Both the position numbers and the translations under genes were made by a program. 64,000 nt of DNA. Origin: Acytostelium subglobosum LB1. Taxonomy: Eukaryota; Evosea; Eumycetozoa; Acytosteliales; Acytosteliaceae. Positions 32,511 to 44,116 of the stretch are shown piece after piece; within the stretch, counting starts at the first letter, position 1; every line of letters begins with the position of its first letter. The notes below the pieces were generated by a model. That model was not told the origin of the DNA, did no database searches, and was given only the letters and a program-made list of their open reading frames with translations. The DNA lies in the NCBI RefSeq assembly GCF_000787575.1, contig NW_012236505.1, forward strand, positions 390,316-454,315, in the 5' to 3' direction.

Positions 32511-35500
32511 ATGAGTAATGTTAATAGAGGTGATCAACATACTTACAACAATCAACAACATTATAACGGTCCACCACTATCACCTCAACAACTACATCAT
32601 CCTCATACCCCTGCCGACTACAGGTAAGTACATACGCTCATTCATTCAACGAGTACTCTTGTTATACAAATACTAACAACAGCTGATCACATCGACCACA
32701 GAGATGAGAGAATGAATAATGCACCGATGCATCATCCCAATCCTCCCTATCGACCAATGCTTAATGATAGATTCATGAGAGATCGTGATCGTGACCGTGA
32801 TGGTTATATTCGAGACAGAGACAGAGATAGGGACAGGGAGAGAGAAAGAGAGAGAGACAGGTGGGACAGAGATAGAGACAGAGATAGAGATAGAGACTTT
32901 TAGGGACAGAGGCTACCCAGGTCCTAGGGAGAGGTATGGTGCATATGTCCAGCGACCTCCACCGCCAGGCGGTGGTAGTCCTTATCCACCATTGGACAGA
33001 GAGGATGATATTGGTCGACCTTTCAAAAGAGATCATCAAGGTGGCGCAAATGGCAGCATCAATGGGAATGGCGGAGGTCCAGACATCATGAAGCGAAGAC
33101 GAACACAAGATGGAAGAGTGGATATTGCTGAGCCAGGTGAGCTAGACGGTGGAGATTCAATGAGTAATGGATACAATAGAGGTCCACCACCACCATATGG
33201 TGGGTCGTATAGGTATCGTACATCTCAGTCACCATCGATGCGTGGCTCATCACCAACAAGGTCGCCATCCCCGGTCGGGTTGCCTCTTGAGCATCATGTC
33301 CGACGTTCAAGATCACGATCTCCCAATAGACACTACTATGGAGGTGGTGCTGGTCATTGGATGCCCTCTGGCGGACCAAAAGGATACGCTAACAACACAC
33401 CGCCACCATCATTTCCTCCTCTTCCTCATCATCACTTTGTATACAAGGATCGAGACATTAACAATGAGGATCTGGAACGAGACAGTATCAACTCACCCAC
33501 CTATGAGTCGCTGTTGAACCAGAGCAAGCCATTCCTCGCAGGTGTGGCTGATAATCATGACAACAGAGAGAGAGACCATCGCGATGTACATATCGAACAG
33601 CAAAAGGAGAAGGAGAAGGAGACGACTGTCAGCCACGAGGCTGATAACTCATTAGTCAATCGAACACCAAACACAATCAACAACCATAACAACAACAATA
33701 ATAACGACAACAACAACAACAGCAATAGATCAGCATTAGATTTAGCAACAACATCTTCCTCATCACCATTGAGAAACGAATACTCATCGGAGCCAAGCTC
33801 ATCTGCCGGACCTTCGCCCATGTTGTTTGCCAAGTCATCATCCAGTAGCACACCAACCATGGGTTCAGATTCATTGAACAGGTCAACAGAGACATCAACT
33901 GTGCACTCATTCCTCCCACCGATCCCACCCCTGGCATTATCCAGTCCACTCCAACCAGGACAATTTACATCGATACCAGAGTTCAAGTTACCAGTACAAC
34001 CTTCAACACCGTCGTCTCACAGCAGTGTTGGTGCCCAACAGCATCATCATGAGAATGGATTGGTGTCACCTGCACTCAGGTCGACCACTCCTCCAATCCA
34101 AGACTCACCATCTGTTAGGGGTATCTCTGTTGATGAGCCTTCACAATACTTTCCTCACCTTCCAAGCAAAGAGATCATTATCTTTCGCATGGAGGATATT
34201 GACAATGATATCACTCTGGTGGAGAAGGAGCTCAAGTCACTACAGGCAAACTTGAACAAGATCGATACCGCCATTGTTAAACTGTCTCATCCTGCCCCAG
34301 CCACTTTGGCCAAGGCCAAGAAGCCATCTCAACCTCTGAACACGATCAAGAAGCAGCCAGCCAAGATATCCGTCGGCACTGGCCAGGCCAGTGCGACAAC
34401 ACAGCAGCGACAGTTGAAGAGGGAGAATGAGGATGAGATATATAGAGAGAATCAGGACTATGCGAGAGAGTCTGATGAGATGGTACTGCAGACATTCGAT
34501 GGTGATGCACCATATCCACGTATCAACGACCTGCCGTCATATCAAATGAACATAGATAGCCACGAGGCTATCAAGCAGCATATGGCACAGGTGGTGTTGA
34601 AGCAGCGTCGAGCGCTCATCAGGCACAATGGCAAGCTGGTGACAAAGTACAGGAAGGCCATGGAGAACTTTAAGAAGAAGGCCAACAAGATGGGTGAGAA
34701 TGGATCAAAGAATGCCAACAACAACAACAACAAGAGCACTGCAAACCAGACCTTTAGAGAGCGTCCAGCATTGAGATCTGCCACCACAACGAGGAGTGGA
34801 CGAAGGCCAATCTCTGATGCGGTGCATAGCGAGGCAGAGTTCATCGAGATCATGGATCAACTCAGAGAGCAGGATGCAATGGATCCAATTCGCAGACACA
34901 TACACATGATGGCAGAGGTACCGCCAATGTTACCGCAAGGCGAAAGGGATCTTCACTACATCAACTTTAATGGACTACTGGAGGATCCTGTCTCTGTCGA
35001 TAAGGAGAGGAGAGCTCTGGTGCAATGGACCGACGAAGAGAAGGAAAAGTTTGTTAAGAAGTATGTGACGGTGGTAGATGGAATGATTGATTCAGAGCTG
35101 AGAGCTAACAAGCTATCACCAAATAGGTATCTTCAATATCCCAAGAAGTTTAGCAAGATATCATCATTCTTTGAGAACAAGACCACAGAGGATATGGTAG
35201 TGTTCTATTATAACAACAAGAAGAAGCTCAATCTAAAGACCATGCTCCAGAACGCTCAGCTAAAGAAGAGGACTGGCAAGAGGTTTAATGTAAGTACACC
35301 ACGCCAATAACTAATATGGATTTGAAATTAACTAACATAACATTGCATTATTAACCAAATCAAAGGAATCACATCACTTCCTCTCAACAACAAAGTCAAC
35401 AACACAACATGTACATAATGCATCACCAATGATTTCACCTCGATCAACCAAGACAAGGACAAGGCCAAAGCAACAACTATCGACCAACAAGAACAACAAC

Positions 35501-35889
35501 AACAATGAGCCTCACATCGATATAGAGAAACAAACAACTGTACCACCACTGACTCCACGTCTGATGGCAATTTCATCAACCTCGCAGCTATTTCTGGCTC
35601 AAAAGAGGTGTCAACGCCGACCACGGCACTCACTCCCAACTCACTTCAGGCGCAGTCGCCCGAGCCATTCAACGAAACTCGCTTCCCTTGGTCCAACCAG
35701 GAGCGCGAGCTGTTCAACACGGCCTTTGCCAAGCATGGCATGGACTTCAAGGTAATCTCTGAGACCATTGGCAGCAAGACATATTCACAGTGTCGCAGTT
35801 TCTACTACAACTCCAAACGCAAGTCAAAGGGTGACACTGGCGACTCCAAAAGAAAGGTGGAGATTTTGTCCACTGACTCGGATGATTAA
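32511..35889 (+). CDS. N-CoR/SMRT/Snt1-like corepressor with two SANT domains (frame breaks)
   Basis: First exon 32511-32623, a large exon 32702-35289, then a last exon ending at 35889. The N-terminal third is disordered with an Arg-Asp repeat, SP and RS motifs. The conserved part has the N-CoR/Snt1 signature: a helical segment ([19 protein letters not shown]), [17 protein letters not shown] with [14 protein letters not shown], then SANT1 ([15 protein letters not shown]) and, in the last exon, SANT2 ([19 protein letters not shown]). Such proteins hold histone deacetylases of the Rpd3/HDAC3 type. The frame is broken twice: after the Arg-Asp repeat at about 32897 (a TTTT run where TTT would keep frame), and between about 35500 and 35600 before SANT2. 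Either these are assembly indels or very small introns. Its stop is 64 bp from that of aminoacylase. Confidence 0.8.
32804..32897 (+). repeat. Imperfect purine minisatellite coding Arg-Asp/Arg-Glu
   Basis: A roughly 95-bp run of 6-bp units of the GAGACA/GATAGA kind, encoding alternating Arg and Asp or Glu inside the N-CoR-like protein. Tracts like this slip easily. The frame of the gene changes at its right end. Confidence 0.8.
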
Positions 35890-35952
35890 ACCTTTGATGG
35901 ACTGATCATGCATGCACCAAAATGGAATGGATGCGGTGTTTCATTTACATTC

Positions 35953-37603
35953 TTATGACATGTTTGAGAGATCGCCAATTAGACGTTCATAGATGTCTAT
36001 GCCACGCAGGAACGTTGCCTCGTTCAAGAACTCATTGTTGTCGTGCAGTAGAATTGGAGTATTGTTGATTGGGGAGAATCCAAATGCAGGAATACCCAAG
36101 TTCCTGATGAACCTTGAGTCTGTAGCAGCTGGGAATATCTCTGGACAGAGCTTGACATTCCTGTGTGAGAGTAGCAAAGGGTTGCCAACGTGTTAGTCTG
36201 CGCTGTTGCATGTTGGACAACTCGAATACATCTCTTACATTGCAGAACATGACTGTTGGAATGTGGTCCACCACTTGAGGTCTGGATTCTTAATGTCGGT
36301 CAACTCATTCTTCTCAGCATAGTCTGCAAACTGGAAGGACAATCCTTCCTCTGCAGTCCAGTCTCTAATCTGCTGCATAAACTCTTGAAGGTTAACGGTT
36401 GGTGGTATTCTAATGTCGAATCCTGCCTCTGCCTTGGTTGGGATGACATTGTAGCTGTAGTTGGGGAAGGGTCCTTCGCCGACGCCAGCCTTTAGGACGG
36501 TGAGATTAAGAGTTGTCACATCGCCAAGCTTCTTTCCACACTCATGGTGTCCTCTATGCAACTCATTGAACTGGTCTTGACGGAATTGAAGCATCTTGTT
36601 GATTGTTCTCATCTAAGGTTGGTAATGAATGGTATGAGTATCTGCTTCATATCCTTCAAGGGTAAGGCGCACATACCAATTTCTCAACAGCGGTTCCCTC
36701 TACGAATCTTGATCCATGTCCTGTGTTGCCCTCGGCAGTGATGTGTACCCCTGGTAGATATTGTGGTTGTTGTTAGGTCATTGAAGGACTTGAGCAATTG
36801 ATAGTACATACACCAAATAGCACGCTCTCCGTAGAATACTGTAAACTCCTCGGTTGGTGAGGCCAATCCTTCGTCAATGGCCATTCCAATGTTCATCTCT
36901 CTGAACTTGTCAGTGTTTACAAATAGTTCCATTCCCTTGCCAGCACCAATCTCCTCGTCTTGAATTCAATGGTAAGTAAATGTCTCAGAATGATCACAAA
37001 GAATTAGGTAATCTTACCTGGAACAAAGGTAAGGTAAAGGTTCCTTCTAGGACGGATACCCTTCTGAATGAAGCGGCTCGCCACCTCGAGGAATTGGATG
37101 GCAACGCATTTCATGTCTTGAGTGCCTCTTGCATAAATATCGCCATTGTCATCCTTGAATGCCTGGAATGGATCAACCTTCCACAACTCCTTAACAGCGG
37201 GCACGACGTCCACATGTGCATTCAGGAGAACGGATGGGAGTGATTGGTCTTCTCCATTGATCTTCATTATAACAATTGGTGAACCTGTATCCTGTATAAA
37301 TGTGTGAGTCTCTCTGTATCTCTCACTGACCTCACTGCATTCTGATGATTGATCATACTCTATAGACCTCATAGTGTAGTCCAATCTGCTTGGCTCTTTC
37401 AACCAAGAAAGTAGTCGATGCTTCATAGTCTGGTGTAGGATGGTCTGTCCTTACACGTAGGAAGTCTCTGAACAATGTGACAGAAGGGTTCTCTTCTTCA
37501 AAAAGTAGAAGTTAGCAACAATATCAACAACAAGCAATGATATCTATCTAAGGCTTGCATTGTTCATTCATGCTTGCATACCTTGTTGTTGATTAGGTGT
37601 CAT
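35953..37603 (-). CDS. acy1: Aminoacylase-1 (M20 metallopeptidase family)
   Basis: Seven exons (37603-37582, 37495-37359, 37291-37018, 36958-36812, 36750-36677, 36612-36239, 36160-35953) join to 411 residues; human ACY1 has 408. Zinc-site motifs: [26 protein letters not shown] (catalytic Glu), [18 protein letters not shown], and HD near the end ([12 protein letters not shown]). The dimerisation domain lies between residues about 185 and 310, with [16 protein letters not shown]. It frees amino acids from N-acetyl derivatives in the cytosol. Exon 1 codes only seven residues. The exon 2 acceptor has tandem AG sites three bases apart, which would add or drop one Glu. The exon 2 donor (GTATGA) is the weakest junction; the join nevertheless aligns with the human protein. 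Confidence 0.92.
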
Positions 37604-37751
37604 CTTTGTCTCTGTTGTTGTTAGTATAACTAGTAATGTTTGCTGAATTGAATGAAATGACATCCAATGTCAGACCATCCCTTTAGGGGACATCGATGGA
37701 AATGAAAGGTCATATGCACGAACGATGAGAGATAATGATAATAACATCCTT

Positions 37752-38677
37752 TTAGATGATTGTTGTATTTGAATGAGTAATGTCCATTGGTGTCGTTGTC
37801 GTTGATGTTGCCTTTGTCATGACAACACCATTTCCACCTATATCTACAATTTGTTGCTGTTGTTGTTTCATCTGATTGTACTTCTCCATCTTCTTCTGAT
37901 ATATTAACTTCTTCCTCTCTAGTTGTTGCACCTGTTGATACAGCTGTAGTGCATCGTTATCTTCACTCTTTGCCTGATCCCTATACTTTTGTACTTGTCC
38001 TATTATCTTTGTTCTACTGTCCACTAGTTTGTTTATCTCTGTTTGTTCCTGTAATGTAAGTTCTAAGGAAGTGTTGTCAGTCAGTTAGTTAGTCATACAG
38101 TCATATAGTCACCGTGACAGAGTTTACAACATACTCTGCTCAGTAAGTTTGAGAGCATGATTTGATTGCTCGGGAGGCTTCTCTGGTAGCTTTATCAATT
38201 GATAGAATGACTCTGTAGGATCGCGGAATAGTATGACATCCAATGTCTCTGAGACGACAGGTTGCTTTGTCTTGATTCCATCGGGAGGATGAAGACGTAG
38301 AAGATGAAAGAGGTCTAAAGGCTTCTCTGCAGGGTCTGCAAAGTATAGTGTAACGCCAAGATCAAACTCTCCCCAGCCTGTCTCGCTCATCTCAAACGGT
38401 GGTGACTCTACAGCTATTATGGATGAATCGGTACATTAGTCATCATCATCATCTTCGTCATCGTCATCTTCAACATACCTCTGTTTGGATTCTTGAAGCT
38501 TGCATGTAGATGAAAGACAACCTTCTTGATAAAGGGCAACTCCTCATTGTTGATGCCTCTGATGTAGGCAGACCACTTGTGAGTATGAGTATGACCATCA
38601 GCCTTCTTCCCCAGCCAATGTGATATTGAGCCAACGATGATTGATCGTTCAAAGTTACCCTTGACCTTTCTAACCAT
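37752..38677 (-). CDS. yeats4: YEATS-domain protein GAS41/YEATS4 (Yaf9 family)
   Basis: Exons 38677-38479, 38413-38135 and 38062-37752 give 262 residues (human 227). The YEATS domain runs from about 10 to 150: IIVGSISHWLGKK, DGHTHTHKW, KKVVFHLHASFKNP, PPFEMSETGWGEFDL and DPAEKPLDLFHLL, with the aromatic and His residues that form the acyl-lysine pocket. A coiled coil follows (residues 175-225), as in GAS41, then a Thr-rich tail. GAS41/Yaf9 is a shared subunit of SWR1/SRCAP and NuA4/TIP60 and reads acetylated histone H3 to guide H2A.Z loading. The gene ends 148 bp upstream of the aminoacylase start, in the same direction. Confidence 0.93.
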
Positions 38678-39675
38678 GGTTTGTATAATGTTGTTGTTGT
38701 TGTATGTTAAAGTTCAACAAAGTGAAGTTGTTTGAAATTTTTGTTGTACAACATGTTCAACAAGACGACTGGCGATCATTTCTATATTACAGGACGATAC
38801 AGATACTAAACAACCATGTGGAATACCGGGTAGGTGATTGACCATGTCAACGAACTAAGTTATCTAGATTCTATACAAATTCATGAAGTTCAAGTTTGAT
38901 TGATTGAATGGTCACTACACTAGATAGAACCTCTACATTAATATATAGGTACAGCACATGGGTTTGTTGACGACAGATGGCGATAGTGTCACAAAGTGTC
39001 AACATTGCCCAATGGTAATTGATTGAATGCACCAGTACCACACACAATGTACTCAATCACCTTTATTTGAAGTTACATTGCTTCAATTTCAATATGGCCT
39101 AGTTGGCATTTACTAGCTACGCTGCCCCCAACACAACACAGAGGAACATTCAATCCGATGGGTTTGATCAACAACACAAAACCATCACCATTACCAATGC
39201 GGAATGGATACAACCCAGATCACTTTCGACTGACTGACTGACCCTCCCACATCAATCAATCAATCCGTATGGCTTGATAGCTAGCTTGTTGGATACCAGA
39301 GGTAGGTCCATTATAATCAATCCATCGATCAATCAAGAGTACTCCATCATGTTGTACTACTAGCAAAGATGTGTTATAATGGTATATATCTGTGGTCTAA
39401 CCTTTATTAAAGTGGCTTGAGCCATTTGAATTGACAAGGCTCAACGGTTGTGATCTTCATATCTAGAGATATAACTGTAGCCATTATTTGTTATAATAAC
39501 AAAAAAATAGTACATGGTACATGTCCCCTGTTAACTACATTAATAGATTGGATGGTAGGTAGGTCCTTGGAAACAAAAGTATAAATAACATCTTAACTTG
39601 AGGAACCTATTTCATCATTCACATACTTACAATCAATCAATCAACCAATCAATCAAATCAATCAATCAAACCTAA
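38678..39675. other. Divergent intergenic region, no gene seen
   Basis: About 1 kb between the yeats4 and AA10 genes. AT-rich, with (AATC)n at 39631-39670 running up to the AA10 start codon. No ORF with support. Confidence 0.55.
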
Positions 39676-40419
39676 ATGTACCAAACATTAATATCAATCT
39701 TTATTCTTACTTGTTGTTTTGTTAATATTTCCAGTGGACATGGATATAGTATCTATCCACCTGCTCGTCAGATTGTATGTGTAAATAACAATCAGAATAG
39801 TATTTGGTGGCCAGAGAATGGAGAGGGTATCAAGGACCAGTGGTGCAAGAATGCCTACCTTCATGTGTACAACAAGTACCACCAGTCATCGCCTGCCAAC
39901 ACTCAATTCGTTCAAATCAACGAGTACTCTGTGTTGATCCCCAACTATTCCCAAGGCCTACCAGCACTAAAGGCTGCCGTTCCAAACGCCATCTGCTCAG
40001 CCCATGCCATCAACGATGCCTCACAGTTTGGTGACAAGTCTGGAATGTCCATTCCCAACACATGGAAGCCCACAGTGATCAAGGCCCTGACAGGCTCCAA
40101 CAGTGTGAACATCACCTACACGTTCTGTGCCACCGCCGCCCACACACCCAGCTACTGGGAGTTCTACGTGACAGTGCCAACATTCAACGGCAAGACCACA
40201 GAGGTGGGTTGGGATAACCTTGTGTTTGTATCACGTGTCCAAAACCTCATGCCAATCGATGGAACCTATCCTGGATGCGGTGGCAGCAAGCTGTTCAAGA
40301 CCACTCTCACCCTGCCCAACCGATATGCCAACGCCGGTACCCTAGTGGCAAGATGGCAGCGTATTGATCCAGTTGGAGAGTGCTTCATCAACTGTTCGGA
40401 CTATGTGATGAGTAACTAA
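39676..40419 (+). CDS. Secreted AA10-type lytic polysaccharide monooxygenase
   Basis: Single exon, 247 residues. A signal peptide of 21 residues ends so that the mature protein begins with His22 (HGYSIYPPARQ), the N-terminal copper ligand of lytic monooxygenases. The second histidine-brace residue is His110 in NAICSAHAIND, and a Phe near 237 (GECFINCSD) fits the axial residue. Other AA10 features are ITYTFCATAAHTPSYWEFYVT and the LP...V.RWQRIDPVGE ending. Cysteines are plentiful, as expected outside the cell. AA10 enzymes cut crystalline chitin or cellulose by oxidation. The domain is alone, with no binding module. In an amoeba that makes cellulose walls and eats bacteria, the substrate is open. 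AA10 is mostly bacterial and viral, so origin is worth tracing. Confidence 0.87.
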   Translation: MYQTLISIFILTCCFVNISSGHGYSIYPPARQIVCVNNNQNSIWWPENGEGIKDQWCKNAYLHVYNKYHQSSPANTQFVQINEYSVLIPNYSQGLPALKAAVPNAICSAHAINDASQFGDKSGMSIPNTWKPTVIKALTGSNSVNITYTFCATAAHTPSYWEFYVTVPTFNGKTTEVGWDNLVFVSRVQNLMPIDGTYPGCGGSKLFKTTLTLPNRYANAGTLVARWQRIDPVGECFINCSDYVMSN

Positions 40420-41436
40420 GCATACATGTTGCCATGGCATGTAGTATGTACATCACCTGTAATAATATAACCATTGTCGCACATTCATTCAATCAATCAT
40501 ACATTCTTTATCGCCACGTTGGAAGTAACAACAACCAACGTGACTCTACTTTGATTCAATAAAATCCTTCACCTTAATCTTTAACATAATCAATCAACAC
40601 AATTCAGATAGTCAATCAATCAGTCAGCCAGACGGTCAGGCGATGTCTGTCTCTCTGCCTGTTGGGTATGGTGAAGCTCAAACACACCAACACAAATCAC
40701 ACCAGTGAATAATTGGAGTGCGACCTTGTAGAGAGACCAATTTGCATTCGACCAGAGTTCATTATTGGGTCCACATCTAACCATACTTTTAATTAAAATG
40801 ATCATTTTGATCACATGACGTTCTGGTTGGGATAACGATCACAATCATTAGACAAAGAGAGTGTGTGGTATTATATAGTGAGTGTGTGTATGTGTGATTG
40901 AGTGTGTGATGGCGGATGGATTGATTGAATGAATGAATGAAGGATGGTCAAAGACACACACAAACACACACACCATCAACACCCCCAAAGGTGCCCTGTA
41001 CTGGAGCAGTCAACACACATGATCAGGAGGAGAGTGTATCCTTTACATCTCAAACGACGACGATCCTCCCTAACTCGACCAACAGCATTAGCGTGCACCA
41101 GCATCATCCTCCACCAACAATACATTCTGCATGCAAGCAAGCAATCAAGCAATCATGCCAGCTCATGTCAATTATTACTTTCCAACAACACCAAACAGTA
41201 TATTTATAACACCTGTCCATCCATCCAACCATTCATCCAACCAACCATCAATCCATCCGACCATCAACTAAACATTGACATCACCACCCACACCTCTACC
41301 ACCCCTCTTACTACGACCTCCACCACTACCACTCGTGAAGCAGAGAGAAGGCACCTGCCTGCCTTGCACGCAACAGAACAGTGGAAGGAAGGAAAGAAGG
41401 AAGCTACGTTGTTATTGATATTTGTACATAAATACA

Positions 41437-41468
<32 letters not shown>

Positions 41469-42496
41469 ACATACATTTATACAGACAGACAAGCATCAAC
41501 CAGACATACATACACACACGATCACGTCTGGACTAACAATCAAACAAATATCGAGAGTGAAAGGGGATAGACATTGATGTTGCCCTATCAAAGAAGAGAA
41601 CACAACCACAACGCCAACAACCTGCAGCAGCAGCAACAGCAACAGCATCAACCCACCACACCTGCAACAGCAGCAGCAACAACTGCATTCTAACCCTTTG
41701 GCCGTCCATCGATCACGTCAACCTCACACACTACTCTGCGCGTCTACCTTCTCCTGCACACTCGGTTTGCCATTGGACATCAAACCACGCATTGCAGTGC
41801 GTCCTCGCCCGCCAGCCAGTCGGATGACATTTTAGAAGCAACAGCTCTCACTCTCGCACACACACACCTATACACAGCAGCTGACCGCCGCGCTGACCGT
41901 CTGTCGGGAGGAAGAGCAGCAGCAGCAACAGCATCAGTTATTTGACATCGTCTCTCACTCTCACTCTCTCACTATCTCTATCTCCTCACTCTACTTCCAT
42001 TTTAAATGTTATATCCATGAGTTTCCAGACCCCCCTGCTGTCCACAATCCATCACCCTTGTATGCATTACTCTTTCCATCCTTGATGATCAGTCAATCAG
42101 TGAGGTGAGTGATTGATATTAATTGATTGATTGATTGGTTGGCACACCCAAGTGTCAGTCATTCAGTCAGACAGTCAGACAGACAGTCAATCAATCAATC
42201 AATCACAACTCAATTCGCAATCACTAACTCCCTCCCCTCTTCACTTCACCCATCAACTTTATCACGATCGATCAATAACAGAGTCCTAGCCATATTATAT
42301 ATATATATAATATAATAACACATCAACAACATCAACATTGGTGGCCTGTCAACTCTGTCTTGGTTGTCCATAACAAACACTCACGCAATCAATCAATCAA
42401 TCTTCAGTCAATAATTTCCTGTACATACATCAATCAAACAATCCAACAACAACAACAACATTATAATTTATTGATCATTTAGTAGTAACTGGAATA
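40420..42496. other. Long leader/intergenic region rich in simple repeats
   Basis: About 2 kb upstream of the methyltransferase-like gene. It contains (TA)n at 41444-41466, a (CAG/CAA)n stretch near 41620-41690, and several (AATC)n runs. From about 41570 to 41950 base composition rises to gene-like levels and one frame stays open for almost 90 codons but has no ATG; this may be a transcribed leader. A 38-codon ATG frame at 41579-41695 is a possible upstream ORF. None is confident enough to call a gene. Confidence 0.5.
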
Positions 42497-43828
42497 ATGG
42501 AATCAATATTCTCATCACTGTTGGCATCATCATTGCTGGTTGGATTGCCCAGCATCATAATACTATCTGTATTCATATTCTTCTATGTTGGCATTCTGAT
42601 GCGCAAGGTCAACTCTAAAGAGCCACTACCACCGATCATTGCCAACTATATACTTCAATGTCTATTCTCAATCACTTCGTACTGGGACAACATCGTGTCA
42701 CAGGCCAAGATCTATCGCATCTCACACGACTTTATCGTGTTTCAGTGTCTCACCGTGGTGTTCTTGCTAAAGGTCATTGAGAGTCTGCGCAGTGGCGCCA
42801 AGACTCTTGAACAATTGGCCACAATCACAAAGAGCAGCGAACGATCACTGCAGATCCTTCTCAACAAGTTGTCAAAGGAGGGTCATATCCTATACAATCA
42901 GGATGACAACAATTATCGAATCAATGCCCCTCCAGTCAGTCCAGAGGGTGGCAGTGGCGGTGGCAGTGGTGCCGCTGCCAACTCAATTGTACCAAACTAT
43001 AACCTGATGGACGTTTATAACGATCGAATGGACAACACCTACGGTCTGTTTCAACATCCATCGATTGCCAAGGCATGGGGCTCTACCAAGGACTGTCTGG
43101 AGCAGTGCCACTCGTCGATGCATGCCAATCCATCCAACTTTTTCAACTTTATCGACGAGAAGGACGTCTTCCTCAAGAAGATATTCGACGCTGCAATGAA
43201 ACAAAAGGCGGAGGTGATCAAGCTGCAGAGTCTGATATCGTGCCACTTCAACTTTTCAAAGTACAGCAGCGTGTGTGACCTGGGCGGTGGCTTTGGCTAC
43301 CTTGGCTTCCAGATCATCAAGGACCATCCCAGCACCAACGTCATCGTGCTGGACATGGAGGAGACACTCAAGCATGCCGTCGAGATGGCCAACAATGACA
43401 TTCAAAAGAAGGATCTGTTGGCCAACAATCAGATCGAATTCAGAGTGGGCGACGCTCTGCAATCGCGCACCATCCCACTGTGCCAAGTGTACATCCTGTC
43501 TGAGATCCTCGGCGTCTGGAACCGTCATGATTGTCTAAAGATCCTACATTCTATATCCACCGTGCTCAAGAAGCAAAAGGCCAACGGACTCAATGCTACT
43601 CTGATCGTTGTCGACTCTGTAGTCGATGAGAATGGATGTCGCGAGGAGGATCAGCAATGGAACAACCTTGGCATATCAAGTCTGGTGATGATGTCCATCA
43701 TATCAATATTCAAGCGTACCAGGAATGATTGGGAGATGCTTTTCCAAGAGTGTGGTCTGGCCATCCAGTCCATCAAGAAATTATACCATCCACCATACCT
43801 ATCTCTCATTGAATTATATGTAGTGTAA
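42497..43828 (+). CDS. Membrane-anchored O-methyltransferase-family protein, catalytic His missing
   Basis: Single exon, 443 residues. A membrane helix at about residues 12-35 precedes a plant-type O-methyltransferase fold: a winged-helix dimerisation part (FLLKVIESLRSGAKTLEQLA, SLQILLNKLSKEG), a Gly/Ser-rich loop, and the SAM-binding core with DLGGGFGYLGFQI and VLDMEE. In this family the base is the His of a conserved HDW; the matching segment is LSEILGVWNRHDCLKIL, with Gly339-Val in place of His-Asp. Dictyostelids use related enzymes (for example DmtA, which methylates the DIF-1 precursor), but the loss of the base and the membrane anchor make a standard O-methyl transfer doubtful. It may methylate by another route or be non-catalytic. 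It is about 25 kb from the Steely gene, so not clustered. Confidence 0.82.
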   Translation: MESIFSSLLASSLLVGLPSIIILSVFIFFYVGILMRKVNSKEPLPPIIANYILQCLFSITSYWDNIVSQAKIYRISHDFIVFQCLTVVFLLKVIESLRSGAKTLEQLATITKSSERSLQILLNKLSKEGHILYNQDDNNYRINAPPVSPEGGSGGGSGAAANSIVPNYNLMDVYNDRMDNTYGLFQHPSIAKAWGSTKDCLEQCHSSMHANPSNFFNFIDEKDVFLKKIFDAAMKQKAEVIKLQSLISCHFNFSKYSSVCDLGGGFGYLGFQIIKDHPSTNVIVLDMEETLKHAVEMANNDIQKKDLLANNQIEFRVGDALQSRTIPLCQVYILSEILGVWNRHDCLKILHSISTVLKKQKANGLNATLIVVDSVVDENGCREEDQQWNNLGISSLVMMSIISIFKRTRNDWEMLFQECGLAIQSIKKLYHPPYLSLIELYVV

Positions 43829-44116
43829 TAAATTTATAGTAATCCAAGTATGGTAAATACTTTTATATTTATATATAGGTAGGTAATTTGATTGATATTT
43901 ATTACCTTTATTATCAATATCATTAATAAATATGTTATGTGTGTGTGTGTCATGGCATTAGTAATTGATTGCCCTTGTATATATTTGGGGGGGAGTTTGG
44001 AGGGAGGAGGAGGACTGCTGTACATCTGATTGATCGGTATGGTAAAATATGCGCATTATGTGTGTTCGATGTTGGATTGATAGTGATTGAGTGGATAATA
44101 TAGTCCCTGTGTGTGT

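Noticed and set aside
40944-41570. 208-codon plus-strand ORF
   Set aside because: Made of repeats (CACA, TATA, CATC) that stay open by composition; no ordered segment.
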